A stretch of DNA of 60,730 nt. Origin: JABSOG01 sp041583135. GTDB taxonomy: Bacteria > Pseudomonadota > Gammaproteobacteria > Enterobacterales > Alteromonadaceae. Every line of letters begins with the position of its first letter. Position 1 is the first letter of the stretch. Positions 34,560-43,882 of the stretch are shown one piece after another. The stretch is taken from positions 1 through 60,730 of the forward strand of contig JBFHGJ010000026.1 in assembly GCA_041583135.1 (NCBI GenBank), in the 5' to 3' direction. The notes beneath the pieces are model-generated. The model was not told where the DNA came from and did no database searches. It worked only from the letters and a program-made list of their open reading frames with translations. Made by a program: the position numbers and the translations under genes.

Positions 34560-35906
34560 TTACTTGACTGAGTTATAGGCATTGAGTCGGCCATAGCCAA
34601 AATGGTCAGCTGTAGTGTTATCTTGAGCATCCTCAGCGCCCCTAATTAAACGCTTGAGTAGCTTGCGCGGTTGGTCTTTACCGGTTTTGCCGATAACCAA
34701 AGCGGCAACACCAGAGGCTTGAGCCGTGGCGATGCTGGTGCCGTGGATGGTGAGCGGTTGACCGTTGTTGTCAATGGCGATGACTTCGTCAAACATGTAG
34801 CAAGGAAAAGCCAAAAAGCTGACCTGACACATGTCCATATTCCCTTGACGATATAAAGTGTCGTTGCCACCGGGCGCAGCAAAGTCGATATAGTGTTTGC
34901 CATAGTTGCTAAACTGTGGCACCTGAGCCAATTCAACCGTTTGGTCATAACCATAACCCACAGGGCCTGTGGCAGATATTGTGACGACATTTTTCAGCTG
35001 TGCCGGGAAGTGGACATCGTTGTCGTCTTCGTCAACGTTGCGTCCGTCATTACCGGCCGCCGCGATAATCAGCGAACCGCTTTGCCAGGCATATTTGGCC
35101 GCTCTGGAAAAGGCTGTCTTAATGGTTTGCAGTCCTTTACTCGATTTGTCGATGTGCATACCCAAGCTCATATTAATAATGTCGGCGTCGTGCTCAGTGG
35201 CATAGTACATGCCTTGGAGCAAAGCCGATGCTCGACCAAAGCTGCCATCGTCACTGGCCACTTTTATTGGCAGCAATTCAACATCAGGTGCGACCCCGAC
35301 CATGCCGTAACCGTTGTCGGCGGCGGCTAAGGCTGTTGCTATGATGGTTCCGTGATGAAAAGTGACGTCGCTACTGGCATCCCAGCTTTCACCTGCAATA
35401 AAGGAGGTGGCCAAATCGCTATTGATGCGACCGTATAACTCAAAATTGTCGCCATCGACACCGGTGTCGAGTAGGGCGACGCGAACGCCTTGTCCGCGAT
35501 AACCCATTGACCATGCCTTGGGGGCCTCTAATGCTCTTAGGTTCCATTGAAACTCGAACAGCATATCGCCGGGAGCGACGCTCGATTGGCTAGCTGGTAA
35601 TGGATGCTCTGTCTGTGCAAATAGTTGCTCGCGCCCCAAAACAATGTCTTGGGTGATGGACTTGACGCTTCGCAGTCCTCTGGCGATTTGCGCAAAGTCA
35701 CTTGCGCTGGCATCGGCCAGAACGACGCCGATGTGATCTAAAGACGATTTCACCGTCGCACCCACTTGATTGAGTTGAGCGACCAGTTCGTCAGTACGAT
35801 GAGGATTGTTGCCGACGACGATAAAGGACTCGGCGTTTGCCTGTCCAGTCAAAAGAATGCTAGCTAACAATGCCCCTTGTCGGGTGTATTTGGTGATCAA
35901 TTTCAT
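34560..35906 (-). CDS. secreted subtilisin-like serine protease (S8)
   Basis: A 448-residue exported protease. The signal peptide ends at QANA, residues about 25-115 form an inhibitor-like propeptide, and the catalytic domain has Asp near 146 (VALLDTGVDGD), His near 185 (FHHGTIIAT) and Ser near 392 (HGTSIATAQASG), with the oxyanion Asn in AAAGNDG. The block around His is HHGTIIA rather than the common HGTHVAG. AAAGGA precedes the ATG. It is expected in the periplasm or medium for nutrient release. The neighbouring hybrid regulator on the same strand may control it. Confidence 0.93.
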   Translation of the reverse strand: MKLITKYTRQGALLASILLTGQANAESFIVVGNNPHRTDELVAQLNQVGATVKSSLDHIGVVLADASASDFAQIARGLRSVKSITQDIVLGREQLFAQTEHPLPASQSSVAPGDMLFEFQWNLRALEAPKAWSMGYRGQGVRVALLDTGVDGDNFELYGRINSDLATSFIAGESWDASSDVTFHHGTIIATALAAADNGYGMVGVAPDVELLPIKVASDDGSFGRASALLQGMYYATEHDADIINMSLGMHIDKSSKGLQTIKTAFSRAAKYAWQSGSLIIAAAGNDGRNVDEDDNDVHFPAQLKNVVTISATGPVGYGYDQTVELAQVPQFSNYGKHYIDFAAPGGNDTLYRQGNMDMCQVSFLAFPCYMFDEVIAIDNNGQPLTIHGTSIATAQASGVAALVIGKTGKDQPRKLLKRLIRGAEDAQDNTTADHFGYGRLNAYNSVK

Positions 35907-36108
35907 TGCATATTTCCTTTCTGGTCTTATGAATTAAGTCAGGCTGCACCTGTACTTTGAGGATGCACTAAACTGTACTGAGTAACCTTGTACGGCGTTA
36001 TCAATTTGAAGCCGAAAACTCTAGATTTGAAGCCTGTTTTTTTGTCAAAATAAAGCCGATAAAAAGTTATCTATTTGAATTTAAATACTTTATATTGGTG
36101 GCTGGAGG

Positions 36109-36222
36109 ATGCGGCCTGAACAGGCGGAGATTGAATATCTCGGCTATACTGGGTACGAATATGCTAAAAAAGCGCGATATGCTTTAAAGGTGCAAAGGGC
36201 CAGAGATGGGTCTTTGCTTTAG
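36109..36222 (+). CDS. small ORF, 37 aa, upstream of pldA
   Basis: Not recognised. It reads MRPEQAEIEYLGYTGYEYAK followed by KARYALKVQRARDGSLL. The composition (alternating charge, many Tyr, no rare residues) looks like a true protein rather than chance. GGTGG lies 7 nt before the ATG; GGAGG is directly adjacent. It ends 25 bp before pldA. The DNA also forms two small hairpins (GCCTG-AA-CAGGC and GAGAT-TGAAT-ATCTC), so a structured leader is an alternative. It could be a leader peptide, a small basic protein or the tail of a lost gene. The rest of 35907-36247 shows nothing else clear. Confidence 0.4.
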   Translation: MRPEQAEIEYLGYTGYEYAKKARYALKVQRARDGSLL

Positions 36223-36247
36223 ATAAAGATAAAAATAAGCCCCTCTC

Positions 36248-37294
36248 ATGAAGCCACTATCTTTACTGCTGCTGTGTGCAGGTTTTATCTCGCAGCAAGC
36301 CTATGCCAACACGGCCCCGACACTTTCGGACGGAGACTTGTGTCTGCTTAGGCAAATCAAAATTGCCAATGAAAGCCAATCGGTGGGGGCGCTTAAAGCC
36401 CTCTGTGCCGAGCAGGCAAAGGTGAGGGCACAAGAGCAAGAGGTAGCACTGCTTAAAGACCATCAATTTGGCGCCCTTAGCAGCCGTTTTTTCAATGAAA
36501 GATTAAATGAACTAGAACCTTTTGTGCTGATCCCTCATCGCATGAATTATATTCTGCCGGTATACAGCTCAAATCGTATGCATCGCCAGGCCTATTCGGC
36601 GGTGGATGATTGGCCAGACAACTTGGCTGAATTTGAGTCTAAGTTTCAGTTGAGTCTTAAGGTGCCGCTCAATGAGTCATCTATATTCACCACCGGCGAT
36701 GGTTTGTATTTTGGTTTTACCATTGAGGCTTGGTGGCAGATATATTCCGATCAGATCTCAAAGCCCTTTAGAGAAACCAACTACCGACCTGAGCTGTTTT
36801 ATATCAGGCCCTTGCCGTTTAAACTGTTTGGCGGCAATACCGGCTTGGTGATAGGCGGCGAGCATCAATCTAATGGCCGCTCACAGATACTCTCTCGTAG
36901 TTGGAATCGAATTTATGGTGGTTTGTTATGGGAAAAAGACAACTTGGCCCTCATTTTTCAGCCGTGGTGGCGGCTACCCGAAGATGACAAACAATATGTT
37001 GGTGACCCCAAAGGTGATGATAATCCCGAGATCATCGACTACATGGGGCATTTTGAGCTATCTGGTGCCTACACATGGGAAGGTGGCGGATATGACTTTG
37101 AAGTTAACTTTATGACGCGGCGCAATTTCGCCACCGATAAAGGCGCAATAGAAGTCGGCTTTACCTTTCCTTTGTGGGGGCGGCTTAATGGTTATGCCAA
37201 GGTATTCAACGGTTATGGTGAGAGTTTGATTGATTACAATCATCGCCAAACCCGTTTTGGTTTGGGCTTGGCGCTGACCGATATTCTCAATTGA
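36248..37294 (+). CDS. pldA: outer-membrane phospholipase A1
   Basis: PldA hydrolyses phospholipids that reach the outer leaflet of the outer membrane. 348 residues: signal peptide (LLLLCAGFISQQAYA), about 90 extra N-terminal residues, then a 12-strand barrel. The active site is GGEHQSNGRS with His and Ser, followed by Asn in RSWNRIY; the FRETNYRPELFY block is also conserved. Aromatic C-terminal strands end the barrel. It may be under the nearby hybrid regulator, but no shared operator was found. Confidence 0.92.
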   Translation: MKPLSLLLLCAGFISQQAYANTAPTLSDGDLCLLRQIKIANESQSVGALKALCAEQAKVRAQEQEVALLKDHQFGALSSRFFNERLNELEPFVLIPHRMNYILPVYSSNRMHRQAYSAVDDWPDNLAEFESKFQLSLKVPLNESSIFTTGDGLYFGFTIEAWWQIYSDQISKPFRETNYRPELFYIRPLPFKLFGGNTGLVIGGEHQSNGRSQILSRSWNRIYGGLLWEKDNLALIFQPWWRLPEDDKQYVGDPKGDDNPEIIDYMGHFELSGAYTWEGGGYDFEVNFMTRRNFATDKGAIEVGFTFPLWGRLNGYAKVFNGYGESLIDYNHRQTRFGLGLALTDILN

Positions 37295-37430
37295 GCTAAA
37301 TGGCCATTTCAAATGATGGATTTTTTATCCCCATGTGTCGCTGAAGCGATTTAACCTGTAGGCCGAGGATTTGCCTATAAGGATGATGGTACTTAGGTTT
37401 TGCATGGAGCACTTGCCGAGGCTCACTTAC

Positions 37431-37907
37431 TTAGCGATAAATCGGGCTGTCGATAAAGCGGATCGCCTCGTTGCCTTTAAGTAGGTCATTTGCCGCGACC
37501 TCGACAAAACGTACGGTTTTATCGCTATTATTGACGATTTGGTGCTCCTGCATGGGGGCGATTAACAGTCCTTGTCGTGGTGCCACCAAGTAGCTTGTTG
37601 CTGCGACCGTGATCGAGGCAATGCCCGAGAGCACAATCCAATATTTGTCGCAGGTATATTCCATTAAGGCGTTAGAGTGTTCGCCCGGACCGAGCAAAAA
37701 CTCTTTGGCGACAAAGCGAGCGCTGCTGAGCCCTTTTCGGGTGCCGCTGATCATGGTGCGGGCACAGCTTGTCAGGTGTTTGATGTATCTTACCGGCTGC
37801 TTTTGCACTACGGCGGCAAAATCGTCCTGTTGTACTACCAACAGATTGTTGGGGCCAACAAAGCATAGCTCTAAGGGCTTGGTTTGGCTCATTTCACAAG
37901 GTGTCAT
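37431..37907 (-). CDS. cupin-domain protein
   Basis: A 158-residue protein whose C-terminal half is a single cupin: GEHSNALMEYTCDKYWIVLSG carries the first motif (shown here as GEHSNALMEY and CDKYWIVLSG), and PMQEHQIVNNS the second His. It resembles the cupin domain of type II mannose-6-phosphate isomerases but lacks the nucleotidyltransferase part. The first 70 residues are not recognised. Function unknown; it may bind a sugar or metal. It stands alone between pldA and ftsB. The start may be Met1 or Met6. The 288 bp to ftsB show no gene. Confidence 0.7.
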   Translation of the reverse strand: MTPCEMSQTKPLELCFVGPNNLLVVQQDDFAAVVQKQPVRYIKHLTSCARTMISGTRKGLSSARFVAKEFLLGPGEHSNALMEYTCDKYWIVLSGIASITVAATSYLVAPRQGLLIAPMQEHQIVNNSDKTVRFVEVAANDLLKGNEAIRFIDSPIYR

Positions 37908-38195
37908 GCAATTACTCCACTACAACAACAAAAATTCTGTGATATGGTCAAATTGCAGATGTCGGGCCAGTTATTAACCAATTGATTTACAAAGCCTGTT
38001 TAGAATTAGGCGGTAGGCATTGGCGTTTTTATTTGCAAATTGCAACGCAACTTTGTGCTTTGCAAGGGGGTAGGTAAAGCAAAGGGGCAGACTTGAGCCA
38101 AACAATTGCCAAAAATAATGCTTTTCTATCGTCTTTAGAGCCGACATAATACCCCTTTGGAGAAATTGAACGGTTTGGTGGGATAATTTTTAACA

Positions 38196-38477
38196 ATGCG
38201 CTTGCTTAAGCTCTTACTATTGCTCGGTTTTTTGGCCCTCCAATACCGCTTGTGGTTTGGTGGCAACGGCATCTTCGATTATTATCAAAATCGCGAGCAC
38301 GTGGCTCGGGTCGCGGCAGACAATGGGCTGTTGCTTAAACGTAATCGTCATTTGGCTGCCGATGTTGCCGATTTGAAATCCGGCATGGAGAGTTTAGAAG
38401 AATTGGCCCGCAACGAGCTGGGGATGATTGCCCCGGGAGAGACCTTTTTCCGTATTGTGCCTACCAAGGAAGACTAA
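38196..38477 (+). CDS. ftsB: cell division protein FtsB
   Basis: A 93-residue bitopic divisome protein of the FtsQLB complex: short cytoplasmic start, one membrane helix (LLKLLLLLGFLALQYRLWFG), then a coiled coil (NGLLLKRNRHLAADVADLK) and the conserved LEELARNELGMIAPGETFF. It shares TAATG with ispD, an order conserved across gammaproteobacteria. Confidence 0.95.
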   Translation: MRLLKLLLLLGFLALQYRLWFGGNGIFDYYQNREHVARVAADNGLLLKRNRHLAADVADLKSGMESLEELARNELGMIAPGETFFRIVPTKED

Positions 38478-39211
38478 TGCCGCGAACCACTTCTGTGCCT
38501 GACGAGCGTCCGGTGATTTACTGTGTCATTCCAGCTGCCGGTGTCGGCAAAAGAATGCAAAGCAATGTGCCAAAGCAATATCTGCCTATCAACGACAAGT
38601 GTGTGCTCGAACACACCATTGAGCGTTTAAGCGCCATGCCTTTTATTGCGCATATCTATGTTGCCATCAGCCCCGAAGACCAATATTTTAAAGACCTGAA
38701 ACTACCTGCCAGGGTCACCGCCGTCGCTGGTGGTAAAGAGCGGGTCGATTCGGTATTGGCTGGCATCAACTCTCTCACCGAGCAACACCGACAGCAAGAC
38801 GACAATCATGCGCCTTGGGTTTTGGTGCACGATGCGGCAAGGCCGAATATCACGCAAAGCGATGTTGAAAAGCTGGTGGCACACTGTCTAGATAAAGGCT
38901 GTGGTGGCATTTTGGCCACCCCGGTGCGAGATACCATGAAGCGTGGTGAAGGGGTCATCGACCATACCGAGCCAAGAGAGCACCTTTGGCATGCCCTGAC
39001 GCCGCAATTTTTCCCGCTGGCACAGTTGCGCCAAGCGCTTAGCGATGGTCTTACTGCTGGGGCAAATATTACCGATGAGGCTTCAGCCATCGAGTTCGCC
39101 GCACAGCCAGTGTTGTTGGTTGAAGGGCGCGCCGATAATCTCAAGATCACAAAACCGGAAGACTTGGCGTTGGCCACCTTTTATTTGAGCCAGACGGCCG
39201 CACAAACATAA
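38477..39211 (+). CDS. ispD: 2-C-methyl-D-erythritol 4-phosphate cytidylyltransferase
   Basis: MEP-pathway enzyme that adds CMP to methylerythritol phosphate. 244 residues with the nucleotide-binding start IPAAGVGKRM and VPKQYLP, the VHDAARPNI block and the C-terminal RADNLKITKPEDLALA. It lies 16 bp before ispF, as in many genomes. Confidence 0.97.
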   Translation: MPRTTSVPDERPVIYCVIPAAGVGKRMQSNVPKQYLPINDKCVLEHTIERLSAMPFIAHIYVAISPEDQYFKDLKLPARVTAVAGGKERVDSVLAGINSLTEQHRQQDDNHAPWVLVHDAARPNITQSDVEKLVAHCLDKGCGGILATPVRDTMKRGEGVIDHTEPREHLWHALTPQFFPLAQLRQALSDGLTAGANITDEASAIEFAAQPVLLVEGRADNLKITKPEDLALATFYLSQTAAQT

Positions 39212-39227
39212 TTGATAAGGTGTAATG

Positions 39228-39719
39228 ATGATACGAATTGGTCATGGTTTTGACGTGCACAAATTTGGTGGCGATGGCCCCATTACCATTGGTGGAGTCA
39301 ATATTGACTATGAACAAGGCCTATTGGCGCACTCAGATGGCGATGTTGCGCTACATGCCGTTTGCGATGCCATATTGGGGGCGCTGGCCCTAGGTGATAT
39401 TGGCAAACATTTTCCAGATACCTCAGCCGAGTTTGAAAATGTCGATAGCCGTATCCTGTTGCGCCGGGTTTTTGCGCTGGCGCTAGAGCGTGACTTTGAA
39501 CTGGGTAACCTCGATGTCACCATCGCCGCCCAAGCGCCAAAAATGGCACCTCATATCGATGCCATGCGCGCGGTACTTGCCAAAGATCTGCAAGCGAGTA
39601 TCGAGCAGGTTAATGTAAAGGCGACGACCACTGAGAAACTCGGATATGTCGGTCGTAAAGAAGGCATTGCGGTCCATGCCGTGGTGCTGTTGCAAAATGC
39701 CGTCAAAGTGGGGGAATAG
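39228..39719 (+). CDS. ispF: 2-C-methyl-D-erythritol 2,4-cyclodiphosphate synthase
   Basis: The fifth MEP-pathway enzyme, forming the cyclic diphosphate. 163 residues with the zinc site GHGFDVHKF, the LLAHSDGDVALHA block and the C-terminal TTTEKLGYVGRKEGIAV. Of two adjacent ATGs, 39228 has AAGGTG at better spacing (5 nt). Confidence 0.97.
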   Translation: MIRIGHGFDVHKFGGDGPITIGGVNIDYEQGLLAHSDGDVALHAVCDAILGALALGDIGKHFPDTSAEFENVDSRILLRRVFALALERDFELGNLDVTIAAQAPKMAPHIDAMRAVLAKDLQASIEQVNVKATTTEKLGYVGRKEGIAVHAVVLLQNAVKVGE

Positions 39720-40760
39720 ATGTCAGTGGATTGGTCAAACCCTACCTTAGACTTGGCGTACTTACACGGTAAGCCCGAGATCAGCGCCGACTTTCGCACG
39801 GTGCCAGAGGACTTTATTGTTGAAGAAGTGCTTGGCTTTGAACCCTCGGGCGAAGGACAGCATGTTTGTCTATTTATCCAAAAGCGTGGCGAGAACACGC
39901 AATATGTGGCCAAGCAACTGGCCGAACTTGCCGGTATCCGAGCTCGGGATGTCAGCTACGGCGGGCTTAAAGATAGACATGCCGTGACTCGGCAATGGTT
40001 TAGCGTACAGGTCGGTCTCAACCAAAAAGTCGATTTTAGTGTGCTCAACAGCGACAGCATTCAAATACTCAAGACCGTTCGTCATAATAAAAAGCTGCGT
40101 ATTGGCGCCCATAAGGCCAACCGCTTTGAAATTGTGCTGCGCAATATCTCAGATATGGCTGCCTTTGAAGACAAAATTCAGCCGATCGCACGCCAAGGCG
40201 TGCCCAACTATTTTGGCGAACAACGTTTTGGCAAAAACGGCAGTAACCTCTATATGGCCCAGCGAATGTTCTCAGGAGAGAACATTCGAGATAGAAAAGT
40301 GCGCTCACTGGTGATCTCTGCCGCCCGTTCTTGGTTATTTAATCTGCAAGTGTCCAAGCGTTTACAAGATGGCCTGTTTGCCAAAGCGCTTGATGGTGAT
40401 ATATTTCGGCTGGCCGGTTCGCGCTCGTACTTTAGCGATACCCTCAACGAAGAAATTCATGAGCGGCTGGCGAGCAGAGATATTCAAATTGCCGGGCTGC
40501 TGAGCGGCGAGCAGAGCCAAACTCAAGGCGAGGCATTAAATTACATCAATCAGGCATTGCGCGAGTATCAAGCATGGGCCGATGGTTTGTGTGCGATGCG
40601 AGTAAAGGCCGACTACAGGCCAATGGCATTGTTTGCCGAGCACTTAAGTGTTGAGGCGTTTGACCAAAACTGCGCAAAAATCAGTTTTGAGTTACCGGTC
40701 GGTAGCTTTGCTACTGCGGTTTTGCGCGAATGGGTTGTTACTAATAATATTGCGACATAA
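39720..40760 (+). CDS. truD: tRNA pseudouridine(13) synthase
   Basis: TruD converts U13 of tRNA-Glu to pseudouridine. 346 residues with the catalytic Asp in YGGLKDRHAVTRQWFSV and the family block NYFGEQRFGKNG; the N-terminus DFRTVPEDFIVEEV is typical. It follows ispF without a gap. Confidence 0.96.
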   Translation: MSVDWSNPTLDLAYLHGKPEISADFRTVPEDFIVEEVLGFEPSGEGQHVCLFIQKRGENTQYVAKQLAELAGIRARDVSYGGLKDRHAVTRQWFSVQVGLNQKVDFSVLNSDSIQILKTVRHNKKLRIGAHKANRFEIVLRNISDMAAFEDKIQPIARQGVPNYFGEQRFGKNGSNLYMAQRMFSGENIRDRKVRSLVISAARSWLFNLQVSKRLQDGLFAKALDGDIFRLAGSRSYFSDTLNEEIHERLASRDIQIAGLLSGEQSQTQGEALNYINQALREYQAWADGLCAMRVKADYRPMALFAEHLSVEAFDQNCAKISFELPVGSFATAVLREWVVTNNIAT

Positions 40761-40771
40761 TTGTTTTGACC

Positions 40772-41530
40772 ATGAAATTACTAATGAGCAACGACGATGG
40801 GGTCAGTGCGCCGGGACTTGCGGCGCTATATCACACCTTAAGTCGTGAATTTGACGATATCACCGTAGTGGCCCCTGACCGAAATTGCAGTGGCGCCAGC
40901 AATTCTTTGACTTTGGTCAATCCGCTAAGGGTTACCACCTTGGACAACGGGTTTATGGCCATCAACGGCACGCCCACCGACTGTGTCCATATTGGTATTA
41001 GCCATTTGGTCAAGCCTACACCCGCATTGGTGATCACCGGCATCAACAACGGTGCCAACATGGGTGACGATGTGATCTACTCGGGCACGGTTGCAGCGGC
41101 GACTGAAGGTCGGCACTTAGGGCTACCAGCCATTGCCGTGTCGCTGGTCGGTAAGGAAGAAAACAATTATCCCACCGCAGCCAAAGTCGCCTTAACGATA
41201 CTCAAGCAATTGGCTACGCATCCGCTGCCGGCAGATCAAATTCTCAATATCAATGTGCCAGATGTGCCACTAGATGAGCTAAAGGGAATTAAAGTCACTC
41301 GCCTAGGTCGTCGTCATCAGGCCGACACCATGACATGCCAAACCGATCCCTGGGGCCGGGAGATCTATTGGTATGGCCCGATGGGCAAAGCCTTGGACGC
41401 GGCGCAGGATACTGACTTTTATGCGGTAGCCAATGGTTATGCGTCGGTGACGCCTTTGAGCATTGATATGACCGCTTATCAGTCGATGGCAGGTTTAACC
41501 CAATGGATAAATGAAGTGAAACTGACATGA
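40772..41530 (+). CDS. surE: 5'-nucleotidase / stationary-phase survival protein SurE
   Basis: A metal-dependent 5'(3')-nucleotidase. 252 residues with the diagnostic LLMSNDDGVSAPGL start (Asp-Asp metal site), DRNCSGASNSLTL and GINNGANMGDDVIYSGTV. The ATG at 40772 gives normal length. It overlaps pcm by ATGA; surE-pcm-yqaA-nlpD-rpoS is a classic stationary-phase cluster. Confidence 0.97.
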   Translation: MKLLMSNDDGVSAPGLAALYHTLSREFDDITVVAPDRNCSGASNSLTLVNPLRVTTLDNGFMAINGTPTDCVHIGISHLVKPTPALVITGINNGANMGDDVIYSGTVAAATEGRHLGLPAIAVSLVGKEENNYPTAAKVALTILKQLATHPLPADQILNINVPDVPLDELKGIKVTRLGRRHQADTMTCQTDPWGREIYWYGPMGKALDAAQDTDFYAVANGYASVTPLSIDMTAYQSMAGLTQWINEVKLT

Positions 41531-42165
41531 GAAACTCCTATCGCGGGGCCGGAGAAAAGCTGGCTCAAGAATTGATGAATGAAGGGATCAAAGACGCTCA
41601 GGTGCTAAACGCCATTGCTGCTGTTCCCCGTCATGAGTTTGTCGGAGCGGCATTGGCCCATAAAGCATACGACAACACGGCTTTGCCTATCGGTGATGGC
41701 CAAACCATTTCACAACCTTTGATTGTCGCGCGCATGACGGAGCTTCTGTTGGCGCATGGGGCGACCGGTAAGGTGCTTGAAATTGGCACCGGTTGCGGTT
41801 ATCAAACTGCGGTGTTGGCTCAGTTGGTCGATAAGGTGTTTAGTATCGAACGTATTCAAAAGCTGCAATATCAAGCCAAAATGCGTTTGAAGGGGTTGGA
41901 TTTATACAATATTTCAATGCGTTATGGCGATGGCTGGGAAGGCTGGGAAAATAAAGGCCCGTTTGACGGCATTATTGTTACCGCAGCCCCTGGTAATGTG
42001 CCGCAAAAATTGTTGACCCAGCTCAATGATGGCGGCGTATTGGTGATCCCGGTCGGCACGGACAATCAAGTGTTGCAGGTAATTAAACGTCAAGGCGATG
42101 AGTTTACCAGCGAAGATGTATGTAGTGTCCGATTTGTGCCGCTAGTACCCGGGGAGCTTGCGTGA
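41527..42165 (+). CDS. pcm: protein-L-isoaspartate O-methyltransferase
   Basis: Repairs isoaspartyl residues in aged proteins with SAM. 212 residues; QTISQPLIVARMTELL and the SAM-binding VLEIGTGCGYQTAVLAQL are diagnostic. It is coupled at both ends, to surE by ATGA and to yqaA by GTGA. Confidence 0.97.
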   Translation: MRNSYRGAGEKLAQELMNEGIKDAQVLNAIAAVPRHEFVGAALAHKAYDNTALPIGDGQTISQPLIVARMTELLLAHGATGKVLEIGTGCGYQTAVLAQLVDKVFSIERIQKLQYQAKMRLKGLDLYNISMRYGDGWEGWENKGPFDGIIVTAAPGNVPQKLLTQLNDGGVLVIPVGTDNQVLQVIKRQGDEFTSEDVCSVRFVPLVPGELA

Positions 42166-42746
42166 AGATATTTACCGCACTTTACGATAAAGTGCTCAGC
42201 TGGGCAAAGCACCAATTTGCCCCTTACTATCTGTTTGTTCTAAGCTTTTCAGAGTCGGTTATTTTTCCAATACCACCGGATGTGATGCTAGCGCCAATGG
42301 CGCTGGGCGAGCCTAAAAGGGCGTGGCATTTTGCTTTGATCTGCTCTATTGCCTCGGTCCTCGGCGGCATGGTAGGGTATTTGTTGGGTTATGTGTTGTT
42401 TGAACCTGTCGTGCAGCCGGTTATCGACGCTATGGGTTATCAGCAAAAATTCGACACCATTGCACAGTGGTTTGAGTCTTACGGTATTTGGGTGGTGTTT
42501 TTGGCGGGCTTTTCGCCAATCCCTTATAAACTGTTTACCGTCACAGCCGGGGTGATGCAAATGGCATTTTTGCCGTTTGTTTTAGCCTCTGCCATCAGTC
42601 GCTCATTGCGCTTTTATATGGTGGCAGGACTGATGAAATGGGGCGGGGCGCCAATGGAAGAAAAGTTGCGCGTCTACATCGACAGAATTGGCTGGGGAGT
42701 GATCATACTTGCGGTGCTTGCCTATGCCATACATAAAATATTCTAA
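42162..42746 (+). CDS. yqaA: YqaA/DedA-like inner-membrane protein
   Basis: A 194-residue membrane protein of the DedA/VTT (SNARE-associated) family: SFSESVIFPIPPDVMLAPMA and the amphipathic GFSPIPYKLFTVTAG are typical, with about four further helices. DedA-family proteins are linked to lipid flipping and envelope homeostasis. The start is GTG, overlapping the pcm stop. Confidence 0.93.
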   Translation: MKIFTALYDKVLSWAKHQFAPYYLFVLSFSESVIFPIPPDVMLAPMALGEPKRAWHFALICSIASVLGGMVGYLLGYVLFEPVVQPVIDAMGYQQKFDTIAQWFESYGIWVVFLAGFSPIPYKLFTVTAGVMQMAFLPFVLASAISRSLRFYMVAGLMKWGGAPMEEKLRVYIDRIGWGVIILAVLAYAIHKIF

Positions 42747-42832
42747 TGGTTGAGGATAGTGCTCGGCCACTAAAGCAATTGCTAAGGTAACGATTGTAAA
42801 CAATGGAATTTAGTCTGCTTAGAGACAGCGCA

Positions 42833-43717
42833 ATGACAAGGCAAAACTGGCGGTTACCGGTTTTGCTTAGTTTGTTGGTGCTGATGGTGGCAGGCTGTAG
42901 TTCAAGAAATCACCCCGCACCGGTAGAAAATATCTACGTCAAATCTGCCAAAAAAACCGGTGTATTATACAAAAGTTTCGGTAATAAACGTTTTCATCGA
43001 GTTCAACAGGGAGACACCCTGTTTTCTATTGCTTGGCGGGCGGGCCTGGACTATAGACAGCTGGCCGAGATCAACAATATCAAATACCCTTACCAAATCT
43101 TTCCGGGACAGGTGGTGCGGCTAAAGGTAAAATCCCGCCAGCCCGCGAAATCTAAAGCCGCTAAAGAAGTTGTGGAAAATAAAAACACAAATTCGCAAAA
43201 GAATGTGGCAAAAACACTTGCAACCCCAAAACAAGGGGAGTATGGTCAAGATGAAAAGGCTAAAAAGCCCTTAGCAAGATCGCAGCAAATGGCGGCGAAT
43301 TCGCAACAAAATAAGGGTATTGAGAACAATTCGTATTCAAAAAAGATTAGGAATTGGGTGTGGCCAACCAAAGGCAAGATTATTGCAAAATTCTCTAACA
43401 GGGAAAATGGTAACAAGGGCATCGACATCGCCGGTAAAGCAGGTACTCGGGTAGTTGCAGCGGCCGATGGTAAGGTGGTTTATTACGGTAACGCACTTCG
43501 TGGTTACGGCAACTTGGTCATTATTAAACATAATGATGATTATTTAAGCGCTTATGCCCATAACCGTAAGGTTCTGGTCAAAGAACAGGAATTCGTCAAA
43601 GCAGGACAGAAGATTGCCGAGATGGGGGATAGCGACAGTGAGCAGGTGATGTTGCACTTTGAAGTGCGTTTTCGCGGCAAATCTGTCAATCCTTTGAAGT
43701 ATTTACCGAAACGTTAG
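42833..43717 (+). CDS. nlpD: lipoprotein NlpD, amidase activator
   Basis: Outer-membrane lipoprotein that activates the AmiC amidase at the septum. 294 residues from the ATG at 42833: lipobox LMVAGC, a LysM domain (HRVQQGDTLFSIAWRAGLDY), a Lys/Gln/Asn-rich linker and a C-terminal LytM domain. The LytM site is degenerate (NKGIDIAG, LHFEVR instead of the HxxxD and HxH zinc ligands), as expected for an activator rather than a hydrolase. An in-frame ATG at 42803 would lengthen the signal peptide. Confidence 0.93.
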   Translation: MTRQNWRLPVLLSLLVLMVAGCSSRNHPAPVENIYVKSAKKTGVLYKSFGNKRFHRVQQGDTLFSIAWRAGLDYRQLAEINNIKYPYQIFPGQVVRLKVKSRQPAKSKAAKEVVENKNTNSQKNVAKTLATPKQGEYGQDEKAKKPLARSQQMAANSQQNKGIENNSYSKKIRNWVWPTKGKIIAKFSNRENGNKGIDIAGKAGTRVVAAADGKVVYYGNALRGYGNLVIIKHNDDYLSAYAHNRKVLVKEQEFVKAGQKIAEMGDSDSEQVMLHFEVRFRGKSVNPLKYLPKR

Positions 43718-43746
43718 TACCATCCGGTATTGACTGGCTTGAGGTA

Positions 43747-43764
43747 GTCGTAGCCTTATACGAC
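43747..43764 (+). promoter_or_regulatory. hairpin in the nlpD-rpoS leader
   Basis: GTCGTA and TACGAC pair around GCCTTA within the 165-bp nlpD-rpoS gap. rpoS leaders often carry regulatory structure; this one is short and its role is a guess. Confidence 0.3.
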
Positions 43765-43882
43765 GTTTAAGAGGCTCCAGGTACAGGCCGGGCAAGTAGG
43801 TTTGGGTAAAATTTAAGCACATTTGGAGTAGTTGGCGGTTGAGGTAGTGTGTGCCATGCCGTTCAAACTATAGGAGAAGCTT

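Noticed and set aside
37908..38195. Small gene between the cupin and ftsB genes
   Set aside because: No frame with a plausible start, ribosome site and protein-like composition was seen in this 288-bp gap.
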